Shown: in pieces, positions 7,148 through 14,120 of the stretch
Numbering within the stretch: position 1 is the first letter of the stretch
Layout of the letters: each line of letters opens with the position of its first letter
Assembly: GCA_017746715.1 (NCBI GenBank)
Contig: JAGHZQ010000123.1
Location: forward strand, 1-33,694
Length of the DNA: 33,694 nt
Reading direction: 5' to 3'
Source: Cyanobacteria bacterium SBLK
Lineage (GTDB): Bacteria; Cyanobacteriota; Cyanobacteriia; Cyanobacteriales; Spirulinaceae
Position numbers and translations under genes: made by a program
Notes under the pieces: model-generated
Told to the model about the DNA's origin: nothing
Databases searched by the model: none
The model's input: the letters and a program-made list of their open reading frames with translations, nothing else

Positions 7148-9109
7148 CTAATCAGTAGTTAATGTTAGCTTGTAATTCAAAGTCTCGTTAGAACGAGAAA
7201 CAATAACGATCTGATAAAATCCCGTGTCGGATAACTTTCCAGACCAATTCAACTCGACGGAATCCGATCGCAGGGCTTCCCCTCTCGGGGTATAAAGGGA
7301 AAATCCCATGGCCTTATCCGTGAGCGCGAAGGTTGCAAGGGACTGACTGCCATCGAGACGGGCGAGAAATATCTTCCCCTCTCCGGGTGCGAGACTGCCT
7401 TCAAGAGCGATACTCGCTTGACCTTCAGGGAAAACCAAAGTTTCCACATTCTTCCCTTCTTGGAGCGCCTTCACCCGATCCAAAGCGATGGCGTGCCAAA
7501 CCTGACCGATCGCCTTACTTAAAAAATCTCGCTCTTTCCATTCCGGGAAATCGAGAAAGAAAGCCGCATCCGCTAAATCCACCGAAGCGCGGTTGCTGAC
7601 ATTTAACTCATTCACTTCTCTACGCCAGCGATCGCGATCGACCCGGCGATAGCTTCCCAACCGTCCTCTGGCTTCACCGCTCAAATTTTCGAGGCGATCG
7701 AGCAATTGTTCCGCCGTTACGTCAATAATTTCCCGCCAAGGCGCATCTTCTGGGGCATTGCTGGGCGTTCCCTTTCGTTCTGGATGTTTCTCTCGTACCA
7801 CCTCTCGCACCAACGCTTGGAAAAACTCGTAATCTATCGCCATTTGCAAGCGACGCTGCCGCAGAGCCAATTTGCGCTGGCGTTCGCTCTCGGGTAAATC
7901 TTGAGAAGGTTCTGACTCCGAATCGTCGATGGGGGGAAAACTCAACCCTTCCGCTTGTGCTGCCGGGGAAATCGGCGGTTCGATAACTGGAGAAATATCC
8001 AATTCGGACATCTCTTCTGGAGGCGTAATTTGCGTCTCGAGCCAAGTTTGTCCCACAAACCAACCGATCGCCCCCGCCCCCAAAATAAAGCCGACGGCGA
8101 AAATAGATTGCAGGAGAAACTTGAAGACTCGCACGCCAAAATTTTGTTGTTGGGAAAAAAGGGGCTGGGTCATTTCGATGGGGGAAGGGGGGGCTAAAGT
8201 TCCCGAGGATTTTTTCCCCTTTTCTGGGGTCAGAGAAGAACGGGGAATTTCGCGTAGGGCACTGATGACATCATACGCACTGTGATAGCGATCGCCCGGA
8301 TGTTTGGACAGCATTTTTTTCAGGATCGAATTAAATTGAGGCGAAAGTTTGATTTGTCCCCGCCAGTCCCACTCTCCGGTTTTCGGATCGATGAGTTGTA
8401 GAGGTTCTTTTCCCGTCAGCATCACCGTTACTGTCGCCGCGATCGCATAGAGGTCGCTATAGGTAAAAATAATCCCTTTTTGAATCTGCTCGGGGGGCGC
8501 ATAGCCCGGTTTTCCCAAAGGCACCGTCAGAAGCGTGGCGGTGGGATCGTCTAATTGAGAGGATAGGGTAGCCAGAACTTGCACGATGCCGCCAAAATCC
8601 CCCAGCAGCAAGCGTCCGTCTTTTTGGCGAAAGAAGATATTATCGGGAGAGATGTGGCGGTGAATGACCCCCATCGAATGAATGTAATTGAGAACGGAGG
8701 CAAGCTGATAAAGTAGGCGCAATCCTTCAGTTTCGCTAAATTTGCGTCCTTGCACCCAACGGGCATTCAGGAGCGATCGCAGACTTTGCCCCTCGATATA
8801 ATCTTGAACGAGTAAAACTTTCCCCCGCTCTTCTTCTTGGAAGCAGTTGAGATGATGAACTTTCACAATTTGCGGGTGATCGAGATTGTAGAGAATATCT
8901 GCTTCGCGCGCGAAAAGCTCTTCCGCTTTCGCAAAAACATCCGACGTTCGGAGAGTAAAGGTAAATTCTTTCAGAACAAAACGAGATTTCGAGCGCTGCA
9001 AATCTTCCACTAAATAAGTTTGCCCGAAATCCCCCCGCGCCAATTCTTCAATCGTGCGATAGCGATCGCCTTTAATTTCCCCAGACTCGACCGAACTGAC
9101 CATAAGCAT
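7148..9109 (-). CDS. Transmembrane Ser/Thr kinase-like protein with altered catalytic loop
   Basis: The 653-residue protein has a Hanks-type kinase domain at about 16-290: glycine loop ARGDFGQTYLVED, ATP Lys47 (VLKEF), alpha-C Glu69, DFG at 171-173, APPE and the GDRYHSAYD C-lobe motif. The catalytic loop reads HRHISPDN (150-157), so the Asp of the usual HRD is His152 (codon CAC). A Pro-rich linker leads to one membrane helix (about 330-353). The extracytoplasmic part contains an Arg-rich helical region (408-500) and a C-terminal domain resembling the bacterial pre-peptidase C-terminal fold (568-653). This layout fits cyanobacterial Spk proteins, but activity is doubtful without the catalytic base. 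ATG 9109 is preceded by AGAAAGAAGAA; ATG 9103 is an alternative. Confidence 0.9.
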   Translation of the reverse strand: MLMVSSVESGEIKGDRYRTIEELARGDFGQTYLVEDLQRSKSRFVLKEFTFTLRTSDVFAKAEELFAREADILYNLDHPQIVKVHHLNCFQEEERGKVLLVQDYIEGQSLRSLLNARWVQGRKFSETEGLRLLYQLASVLNYIHSMGVIHRHISPDNIFFRQKDGRLLLGDFGGIVQVLATLSSQLDDPTATLLTVPLGKPGYAPPEQIQKGIIFTYSDLYAIAATVTVMLTGKEPLQLIDPKTGEWDWRGQIKLSPQFNSILKKMLSKHPGDRYHSAYDVISALREIPRSSLTPEKGKKSSGTLAPPSPIEMTQPLFSQQQNFGVRVFKFLLQSIFAVGFILGAGAIGWFVGQTWLETQITPPEEMSELDISPVIEPPISPAAQAEGLSFPPIDDSESEPSQDLPESERQRKLALRQRRLQMAIDYEFFQALVREVVREKHPERKGTPSNAPEDAPWREIIDVTAEQLLDRLENLSGEARGRLGSYRRVDRDRWRREVNELNVSNRASVDLADAAFFLDFPEWKERDFLSKAIGQVWHAIALDRVKALQEGKNVETLVFPEGQASIALEGSLAPGEGKIFLARLDGSQSLATFALTDKAMGFSLYTPRGEALRSDSVELNWSGKLSDTGFYQIVIVSRSNETLNYKLTLTTD

Positions 9110-9169
9110 TTCTTCTTTCTATTCCCATCCAGTCTAAAATAAGTTTTGAAAATTCGGGATGCCCCCTCA

Positions 9170-9213
9170 AATCTTCTCCCATTCCTCCCACTCCCCCATT
9201 CCTCCCACTCCTT
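9170..9213. repeat. Pyrimidine-rich degenerate repeat
   Basis: The stretch is almost all C and T on the plus strand and contains two copies of ATTCCTCCCACTCC at 9181 and 9198. It lies between the kinase-like gene and the 3' end of the DUF3318 gene. It resembles the degenerate CTACTCC heptamers upstream of accC and the ACTCNTT units before tsaB, but the spacing here is 17 bases, so assignment to that family is weak. Confidence 0.4.
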
Positions 9214-9825
9214 CTACTCTTCCCTAACGCGATCGGGAACCCTTACGGCGGAAAGATTGGCAAATCCCCGCAGATTTTGCGTGCGAATCAACTCATTAAA
9301 CGTCAGACTAGAACGCCTTTCCAGTTTAGCCGCGCTCTCAATTCCCGATAATAAATGCTCGGCGGCTTCGGTTTCGCTATATCCCCGTCGGGTTGCCAAC
9401 CCGAGGGCTTGCTCGTCTACCTCAATTTCTCGTTTCATGCTGCGAAACCCCCGCCACAACTGACGCAGGGCAATCGCGCTCAATCCTCCCGCGACGACAA
9501 CCCCAGTCACATCACCTTGGGTGAGTTCCGCGATCGTTCCCACCAAACCGATCGCCGCCAATCCTTGATAAATATCCGGCTTAAACCACTGCACGCCTGT
9601 CAGCCAAACGGAAGAGCGCAAGAGGAGTAGATCCCGTTCTGCTGCTTTTAATTGCCGCCACAGGTCGAAATTAATCGCGATCGGTCGATTTTCCCGCTTC
9701 CAAGGCAGGGGAAATTCCAGTTCGATAACCTTGGCCTGTTGGGGTTTGCTAACAATTTGACAATACATTCGACCCGAGGCGGGCATCAACTCTTTCAAGC
9801 GCCGAATTTCAACATCTGGAATCAT
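9214..9825 (-). CDS. DUF3318 family protein
   Basis: The 203-residue product begins MIPDVEIRRLKELMPASGRM and continues with the block LWRQLKAAERDLLLLR and then SVWLTGVQWFKPDIYQG, which I recognise as DUF3318, a family largely confined to cyanobacteria. A hydrophobic stretch at about 95-130 (IGLVGTIAEL and GVVVAGGLSAIAL) suggests one or two membrane-associated helices; the C-terminal 70 residues are charged and helical. Function unknown. The open frame extends upstream to 10059, but that part overlaps the next gene in another frame and includes an interspersed repeat, and family homology starts at the Met at 9825. GAAGGG lies nine bases before that ATG. Confidence 0.85.
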   Translation of the reverse strand: MIPDVEIRRLKELMPASGRMYCQIVSKPQQAKVIELEFPLPWKRENRPIAINFDLWRQLKAAERDLLLLRSSVWLTGVQWFKPDIYQGLAAIGLVGTIAELTQGDVTGVVVAGGLSAIALRQLWRGFRSMKREIEVDEQALGLATRRGYSETEAAEHLLSGIESAAKLERRSSLTFNELIRTQNLRGFANLSAVRVPDRVREE

Positions 9826-9831
9826 TTCAAT

Positions 9832-9870
9832 GAACCCTTCGATAAACTTAGGACAAGCAATTATCAATGC
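9832..9870. repeat. Interspersed palindromic-type repeat upstream of the DUF3318 gene
   Basis: GAACCCTTCGATAAACTTAG (9832-9851), continuing GACAAGC, is a copy of a repeat type scattered in many cyanobacterial genomes, often translated as PFDKLRT in spurious frames. It shares its CCCTTCGA head with the element inside the histidine kinase gene at 23349-23385. It is followed by CAATTATCAAT, a single unit resembling the heptamer family. It supports placing the DUF3318 start at 9825 rather than further upstream. Confidence 0.5.
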
Positions 9871-9881
9871 AGAAATATTGC

Positions 9882-10547
9882 CTATTCCCCAATTTCTTGC
9901 AAAGTAGGTTCTAGGGTAGAGTATACCGCATCGATTTGACTGGCGGCGCTTTCGGTGGCAGCGATCGCCAAAATTAACAGCCGACCGGGAATTTGACGGG
10001 AGAGTAACAGCCCTTGCATGGATTGCTTGTTTCTGCCCATCGTTAGGGTTCCCGTCCAAGGAACGATTGCGCCCCCCAATTCTCCTTCAACGGCTTCGTA
10101 ATCACCCGTCATCATGCCTTCTCCGCGATCGAAGGTATCGATTGCGACTTGGGTTAGCGCCCATTCTCGCAATGGAGCATCCGCAGCCCGAGGTCGCACG
10201 CTCACGGTATAAGCGAGTTGCCCATCGGGAGATTCAAAGAGGGGGACTCCCGTAACAACGGACTGATTGAAGCCTTGAATAATTCCTAGTTGAAAGCGTC
10301 CGCTTGGATCTTGATAGGGCGTTTCTGCAAGGGGTAAAGCGGGGGGGGAAGCTTCGGGAGGCGGGGGAACTTCGGGAGAAGGAGAAGCATCGGCGGGGGG
10401 AGCTTCGGGAGAGGGAGCAGGTGCTTGTGCTTGTACGATCGCCCCTGAAGGAGATTGTTTTGCCAATTTGAGGGGCTGTCCCCACGCGATCGCCGCGATC
10501 GCCACAACGACCGCCAAACCGATAAACCAAATACGATTGAGTTTCAT
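9882..10547 (-). CDS. Exported or membrane-anchored Pro/Ala-rich protein, unknown function
   Basis: The 221-residue protein starts MKLNRIWFIGLAVVVAIAAI, a signal peptide or signal anchor. It then has a linker of about 40 residues dominated by Pro, Ala, Ser and Glu (35-75), and a globular domain from about 78 (TPYQDPSGRFQLGIIQGF) to the end. The domain alternates beta-like segments (LAYTVSVRPR, GRLLILAIAAT) and ends in a helix (SQIDAVYSTLEPTL). The DPSGRFQLGI...VYSTLEP pattern loosely recalls the PsbP-like fold of thylakoid-lumen proteins, but I cannot confirm it. It would act in the periplasm or lumen. The start ATG is 13 bases after a short heptamer repeat; nupC lies upstream on the same strand. 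Confidence 0.75.
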   Translation of the reverse strand: MKLNRIWFIGLAVVVAIAAIAWGQPLKLAKQSPSGAIVQAQAPAPSPEAPPADASPSPEVPPPPEASPPALPLAETPYQDPSGRFQLGIIQGFNQSVVTGVPLFESPDGQLAYTVSVRPRAADAPLREWALTQVAIDTFDRGEGMMTGDYEAVEGELGGAIVPWTGTLTMGRNKQSMQGLLLSRQIPGRLLILAIAATESAASQIDAVYSTLEPTLQEIGE

Positions 10548-10560
10548 AAACCGTCCACCG

Positions 10561-10574
10561 ATAACTGATAACTG
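10561..10574 (-). repeat. Short heptamer array, two copies of ATAACTG (CAGTTAT on minus)
   Basis: Two perfect copies of ATAACTG lie in the 29-base gap between the nucleoside transporter stop and the next gene. On the minus strand they read CAGTTATCAGTTAT, the same unit as the TATCAGT array at 15591, so this is a minimal member of the family in the opposite orientation. Confidence 0.7.
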
Positions 10575-10576
10575 AA

Positions 10577-12004
10577 CTACAATCCTAGAGCACTGGGTTG
10601 ACCGAAATAGAAGACCCCCGCCACAGCTCCAGTCATTAACGTTGCTAGCGTTGCCCCCCAGAGCGCCTTAAAGCCAAGCGCGGAAACCTCGCCGCGCCGT
10701 TCGGGAACCAGAGCCGAAAGCCCTCCGACAAAGATGCCATAGGAGGCAAAATGAGCAAAACCGCAGAGAACGTAACTGACGATAATCAAAGCGCGAGGAC
10801 TGAGGGCTTGTCGGGCAGAAAGACCGGCAAGGGCAATGTAAGGTGGAATGCTGGTTTCAAAGAGCCGCCGCCCGATAATCGTAGAAGATTGCCAGAGTTC
10901 CCCCGGATCGAGAGACACTCCCGTTAAAAAGGTCAAAGGGAAGAAGAGCACCCCGAGGATGTTGGGAATGGTGATGTATTGCAGGACTCCACCGATCGCT
11001 TGCAGCAACGTATAAGGACTCTCCTTCAAACCGCCAAAGAAGCCGAAAATCATATCGACTAATTCCAATAAACCGAGGATGGCAATTAAAACGGCCGCGA
11101 TCGCCACGGCCATTTTTACCCCATCCAATGCCCCGACGATCAAACTATCCACGGGGTTGAGTTTCGGGGTCGATTCGTCTTCTTCATCTTCGGGAATCGT
11201 CCCCATGGTTTCCGGTTCTCCGGTTTCCGGGACGAGGAGTTTGGAAATGACAAAACAAGCGGGAATGGTGAGAATGGAAGCCGAAACTAAATGTCCGGTA
11301 ATGGTGGGGAATTGCGGTCTGAGGAGTCCGGCGTAAAGGGCGAGAACCGAAGACGCAATGGAACCGAAACAACTGGTTAAAATCGCGCAGAGTTCGCTAC
11401 GGGTCATCTTCGGTAAAAAGGGCTTGACCGCTAGAGCCGACTCGATACCGACAAAAATATTAGCCGCACCGGAGAGGGATTCTGCACCGCTAATTTTCAT
11501 CGTCCGTTGAAATAACCACGCAAAGGCTTTAACAATGGGTTGAATGACATTCAGTCGATAGAGCAAACTCACTAACCCCGCAAAGAAAATGACTTGTGGG
11601 AGAGCATTGAACGCGAGAATGTATCCCATACTGAGATTGTCGGGACTCAAGCGATCGCCCGGAATACCCACGTAAGGATCGCCGAGAGTGCGGGCGAGCC
11701 AGCGACCGGCCGGCCCCGGTCCCACTACGCGTCCGGGATCGGGAGCTAGAATCGAAGCGTCCCCACCAAATAAAAATCTCGCTCCGGCTAGTGAAGCGTC
11801 TAAAACCGGATTGAGGAAATTATTGATAAATTCAACGGCTCTCGAGCCGACCACAAACACAAAAAGCCCGATCGTCAGTTGGAGTCCGATGCCGAAAACG
11901 AGGACATTCCAAGGAATCACCTTGCGATTTTCCGACCCCAGCCACGCGATCGCGCACAGCCCAAAAATACCGAGAAATGAGATGACGTTGAGGATTGGAT
12001 CCAC
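10577..12004 (-). CDS. Concentrative nucleoside transporter (CNT/NupC family)
   Basis: Inner-membrane symporter predicted to import nucleosides using a proton or sodium gradient. The 475-residue sequence is hydrophobic throughout, with around eight to ten membrane segments. It carries CNT family landmarks: FAFNALPQ-type HP1 region (YILAFNALPQVIFFAGLVSL), SGAESLSGAANIFVGIESAL, and FGSIASSVLALYAG. The C-terminal gate domain follows, with LCGFAHFASYGIFVGGLSAL. Bacterial CNTs are usually about 400 residues; the extra length comes from an insert after residue 70 (GARFLFGGDASILAPDPGR) and a charged loop near 265-285 (PETMGTIPEDEEDES). The start is GTG at 12004, with AGGGG about nine bases upstream. 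Ligand preference cannot be read from this. Confidence 0.92.
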   Translation of the reverse strand: MDPILNVISFLGIFGLCAIAWLGSENRKVIPWNVLVFGIGLQLTIGLFVFVVGSRAVEFINNFLNPVLDASLAGARFLFGGDASILAPDPGRVVGPGPAGRWLARTLGDPYVGIPGDRLSPDNLSMGYILAFNALPQVIFFAGLVSLLYRLNVIQPIVKAFAWLFQRTMKISGAESLSGAANIFVGIESALAVKPFLPKMTRSELCAILTSCFGSIASSVLALYAGLLRPQFPTITGHLVSASILTIPACFVISKLLVPETGEPETMGTIPEDEEDESTPKLNPVDSLIVGALDGVKMAVAIAAVLIAILGLLELVDMIFGFFGGLKESPYTLLQAIGGVLQYITIPNILGVLFFPLTFLTGVSLDPGELWQSSTIIGRRLFETSIPPYIALAGLSARQALSPRALIIVSYVLCGFAHFASYGIFVGGLSALVPERRGEVSALGFKALWGATLATLMTGAVAGVFYFGQPSALGL

Positions 12005-12063
12005 GGGATTTTCCCCTTTTGATGGTAAAGTTAGCTTCCCTTAGCTTGTTTTCATGCCAATAA

Positions 12064-12109
12064 TATCAGGAGTTCGTCCAGTGCGAACGAAGAATCCTTC
12101 CCCCTGATA
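12064..12109 (+). promoter_or_regulatory. Nested inverted repeat between divergent genes
   Basis: TATCAGG (12064-12070) pairs with CCTGATA (12103-12109), enclosing an inner hairpin GTTCG (12072-12076) with CGAAC (12084-12088). The element sits between the divergent nucleoside transporter and zinc-ribbon genes, 37 bases before the latter's ATG. It could be a folded 5' leader or an operator; no known riboswitch class was recognised. Confidence 0.35.
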
Positions 12110-12145
12110 AGCTAGTAAAGAAAGCCACTGCGATCGCCGAAGTTT

Positions 12146-12424
12146 ATGGAAGCCTTCGATCCCGTCCCTCCCGAATGGACTCAAAGCGCCACTCACGCTC
12201 TAGAATTTTTCTGTCCCCGTTGCGGCGCGTCCAATTACCAAGCCAAGCGCGTTTGGATCAATCGCCGCGCTCCTGCTATCGATGAAGAGTATCGCCGCAA
12301 ATGGCAGGAGTTTTATCAGTGCGAGTGCACTCAGGTTTGGTGGGCGTGGAGTAGCGATCGCCCCCCCACGGAATTATCCGAACGCTACCGACAAAGCCAA
12401 GAAAATCCTGAAAGCGAACTATAA
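12146..12424 (+). CDS. Small zinc-ribbon-like protein, unknown function
   Basis: A 92-residue protein with FFCPRCGAS at residues 21-29 and QCEC near 56, giving two cysteine pairs (CxxC and CxC) about 30 residues apart, as in a small zinc ribbon. The region between is basic and aromatic (RVWINRRAP, YRRKWQEFYQ), followed by VWWAWSSDRPP. The tail is polar. Metal binding is inferred from the cysteines; no enzymatic motif is visible. The gene ends 33 bases before accC on the same strand, so the two may share a transcript, although nothing ties it functionally to biotin carboxylase. The frame, coding pattern and ATG at 12146 make it a believable gene. Confidence 0.75.
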   Translation: MEAFDPVPPEWTQSATHALEFFCPRCGASNYQAKRVWINRRAPAIDEEYRRKWQEFYQCECTQVWWAWSSDRPPTELSERYRQSQENPESEL

Positions 12425-12430
12425 TCCTTT

Positions 12431-12451
12431 CTACTCCCGACTCCCTACCCA
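12431..12451 (+). repeat. Three degenerate CTACTCC-type heptamers before accC
   Basis: CTACTCC, CGACTCC and CTACCCA lie in phase at 12431-12451, followed by TTTAAA and the accC ATG. No Shine-Dalgarno is visible between the repeat and the start, the same arrangement as at tsaB. Degenerate and only three units long, so it is a modest call. Confidence 0.45.
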
Positions 12452-12457
12452 TTTAAA

Positions 12458-13813
12458 ATGCAGTTTTCAAAAATATTGATTGCCAATCGAGGGGAAATTG
12501 CCCTGCGAATCCTCCGCAGTTGCAAAGAATTAGGCATTGCTACCGTTGCAGTTCACTCCACCATCGATCGCCAAGCCCTACACGTCCAACTCGCCGATGA
12601 AAGCGTTTGCATCGGTCAAGCCCCCAGTAACAAAAGTTATCTTAACATTCCTAACATTATTGCGGCGGCGTTAACTCGCAATGCCACAGCCATTCATCCC
12701 GGTTACGGTTTCTTGGCGGAAAATGCCCGCTTTGCAGAAATCTGTGCGGATCATAAAATTGCCTTCATCGGACCGACTCCCGAGGCGATGCTGGCAATGG
12801 GGGACAAATCGACGGCGAAGAAAACCATGCAGGGGGCAAATGTCCCCACGTTGCCCGGTAGCGAGGGATTACTATCGAGTGAGAAAGAAGCCCTCGCTTT
12901 AGCTCAAAAAATCGGCTATCCCGTCATCCTAAAAGCCACGGCGGGTGGTGGCGGACGGGGAATGCGCTTGGTACGGGAGGAAAGCGATTTGGTTCGCCTT
13001 TTTCAAGCCGCCCAAGGGGAAGCTGAGGCTGCATTTGGCAATGCGGGGATTTATTTGGAGAAGTTTTTGGAGTGTCCCCGTCATGTCGAGATTCAAATTT
13101 TGGCAGATTCTCACGGAAATGTCATTCATTTAGGCGAACGCGATTGTTCCATTCAGCGCCGCCACCAAAAATTATTGGAAGAGTCCCCCAGTCCGGCGTT
13201 AAACCCCCAATTGCGGCAAAAGATGGGCGAAGCGGCGGTTAGTGCGGCAAAATCGATTAATTACGTCGGTGCGGGGACGGTGGAGTTTTTGATGGATCGG
13301 GGTGGAGAGTTCTATTTTATGGAGATGAATACCCGCATTCAAGTGGAACATCCGGTGACGGAAATGGTGACGGGATTGGATTTAATTACCGAACAAATCC
13401 GCATTGCTCAAGGGGAAGAATTGCGAGTCACACAAGAGGATATCGAGTTAAAAGGACACGCGATTGAATGTCGCATTAATGCAGAAGATCCTGCCCATAA
13501 TTTCCGTCCCCATCCCGGACGAATTAGCGCTTATTTACCTCCAGGGGGACCGGGAGTGCGAATTGATTCCCACGTTTACACGGATTATGAAATTCCCCCT
13601 TATTACGATTCGTTAATCGGTAAGTTAATTGTTTGGGGACCGAATCGAGAAACGGCTATTCGTCGCATGAAACGAGCCTTACAAGAATGCGCGATCGCAG
13701 GCATTCCCACGACTATCGATTTTCATACCAAAATTCTCAACTCTCCGGCATTTTTAGCAGGGGAAGTGTATACGAATTTCATCGAAAAGCACATGAGTTT
13801 AGGGAATCGGTAA
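12458..13813 (+). CDS. accC: Acetyl-CoA carboxylase, biotin carboxylase subunit
   Basis: Carboxylates the biotin carried by AccB using ATP and bicarbonate, the first half-reaction of malonyl-CoA synthesis for fatty acids. The 451-residue length is that of free-standing AccC. Visible landmarks are the N-terminal KILIANRGEIALRILRSCKE, the glycine-rich ATP lid KATAGGGGRGMRLV (near 165-178), ERDCSIQRRHQKLLEE, the metal-binding EMNTRIQVEHPVTEMV, and the C-terminal block GHAIECRINAEDP. It stands apart from accB, accA and accD, which are also dispersed in other cyanobacteria. A small zinc-ribbon gene lies 33 bases upstream. The ATG at 12458 aligns with the usual family start, though no clear Shine-Dalgarno is present. 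Confidence 0.98.
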   Translation: MQFSKILIANRGEIALRILRSCKELGIATVAVHSTIDRQALHVQLADESVCIGQAPSNKSYLNIPNIIAAALTRNATAIHPGYGFLAENARFAEICADHKIAFIGPTPEAMLAMGDKSTAKKTMQGANVPTLPGSEGLLSSEKEALALAQKIGYPVILKATAGGGGRGMRLVREESDLVRLFQAAQGEAEAAFGNAGIYLEKFLECPRHVEIQILADSHGNVIHLGERDCSIQRRHQKLLEESPSPALNPQLRQKMGEAAVSAAKSINYVGAGTVEFLMDRGGEFYFMEMNTRIQVEHPVTEMVTGLDLITEQIRIAQGEELRVTQEDIELKGHAIECRINAEDPAHNFRPHPGRISAYLPPGGPGVRIDSHVYTDYEIPPYYDSLIGKLIVWGPNRETAIRRMKRALQECAIAGIPTTIDFHTKILNSPAFLAGEVYTNFIEKHMSLGNR

Positions 13814-13850
13814 TGGGAAATCGGCGATCGCTCTCTTCAGGAGACTATCT

Positions 13851-13919
13851 ATGAATGAATTGCATCAAATCGGAGATATCGTGCGAGATCGCTTTCCTTG
13901 TCGGATAGTGTCATTGTGA
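13851..13919 (+). pseudogene. Possible 5' remnant of a Ser/Thr kinase gene (22-codon frame)
   Basis: AGGAGA at 13839-13844 is ideally spaced before an ATG at 13851. The frame reads MNELHQIGDIVRDRF and stops after 22 codons at TGA 13917. The GDIVRDRF...RIVSL pattern resembles the start of cyanobacterial Hanks-type kinases just before the glycine loop, but no kinase sequence follows in any frame. I infer a truncated remnant; a real 22-residue peptide or a chance frame are alternatives. It occupies the 307-base gap after accC, which otherwise holds the hemL terminator. Confidence 0.3.
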
Positions 13920-14063
13920 TTGCGCCGTTTTTCCTCTAATGCCTCATCTTATCAGTTCCCCACTCTAGCGATCGCATTATCCAATTTTGACGTGTTTTCG
14001 ATCGCCGCGTTAAGAATTAACCTTAATCTGTGGTAATGCGATCGCGGTGTAGTAACAGAAGGG

Positions 14064-14102
14064 AGCAAAAAAGATGGAATTGTTGAAAATCCCATCTTTT
14101 GC
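14064..14102 (-). terminator. Rho-independent terminator of hemL
   Basis: On the minus strand, AAAAGATGG (14100-14092 side) pairs with CCATCTTTT (14077-14069 side) around a 14-base loop, and the second arm runs on into TTTTTT followed by GC. It begins about 20 bases after the hemL stop codon. Stem and T-tract fit an intrinsic terminator; the reverse reading also offers As and Ts, so it may work in both directions. Confidence 0.75.
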
Positions 14103-14120
14103 ATTGAGTCGAACTATTTT

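Noticed and set aside
7929..8285. 118-codon plus-strand frame
   Set aside because: Antisense to the transmembrane and linker region of the kinase-like gene, with no start signal and repeated charged, Cys-rich composition typical of a shadow.
9652..9939. 95-codon plus-strand frame containing FDKLRT
   Set aside because: The FDKLRT string is the usual translation of a cyanobacterial interspersed repeat; the rest is antisense to the DUF3318 gene.
9826..10059. N-terminal 78-residue extension of the DUF3318 frame
   Set aside because: It overlaps the neighbouring gene in another frame, reads through an interspersed repeat, has an Arg/Cys-rich unnatural composition, and family similarity begins at Met 9825.
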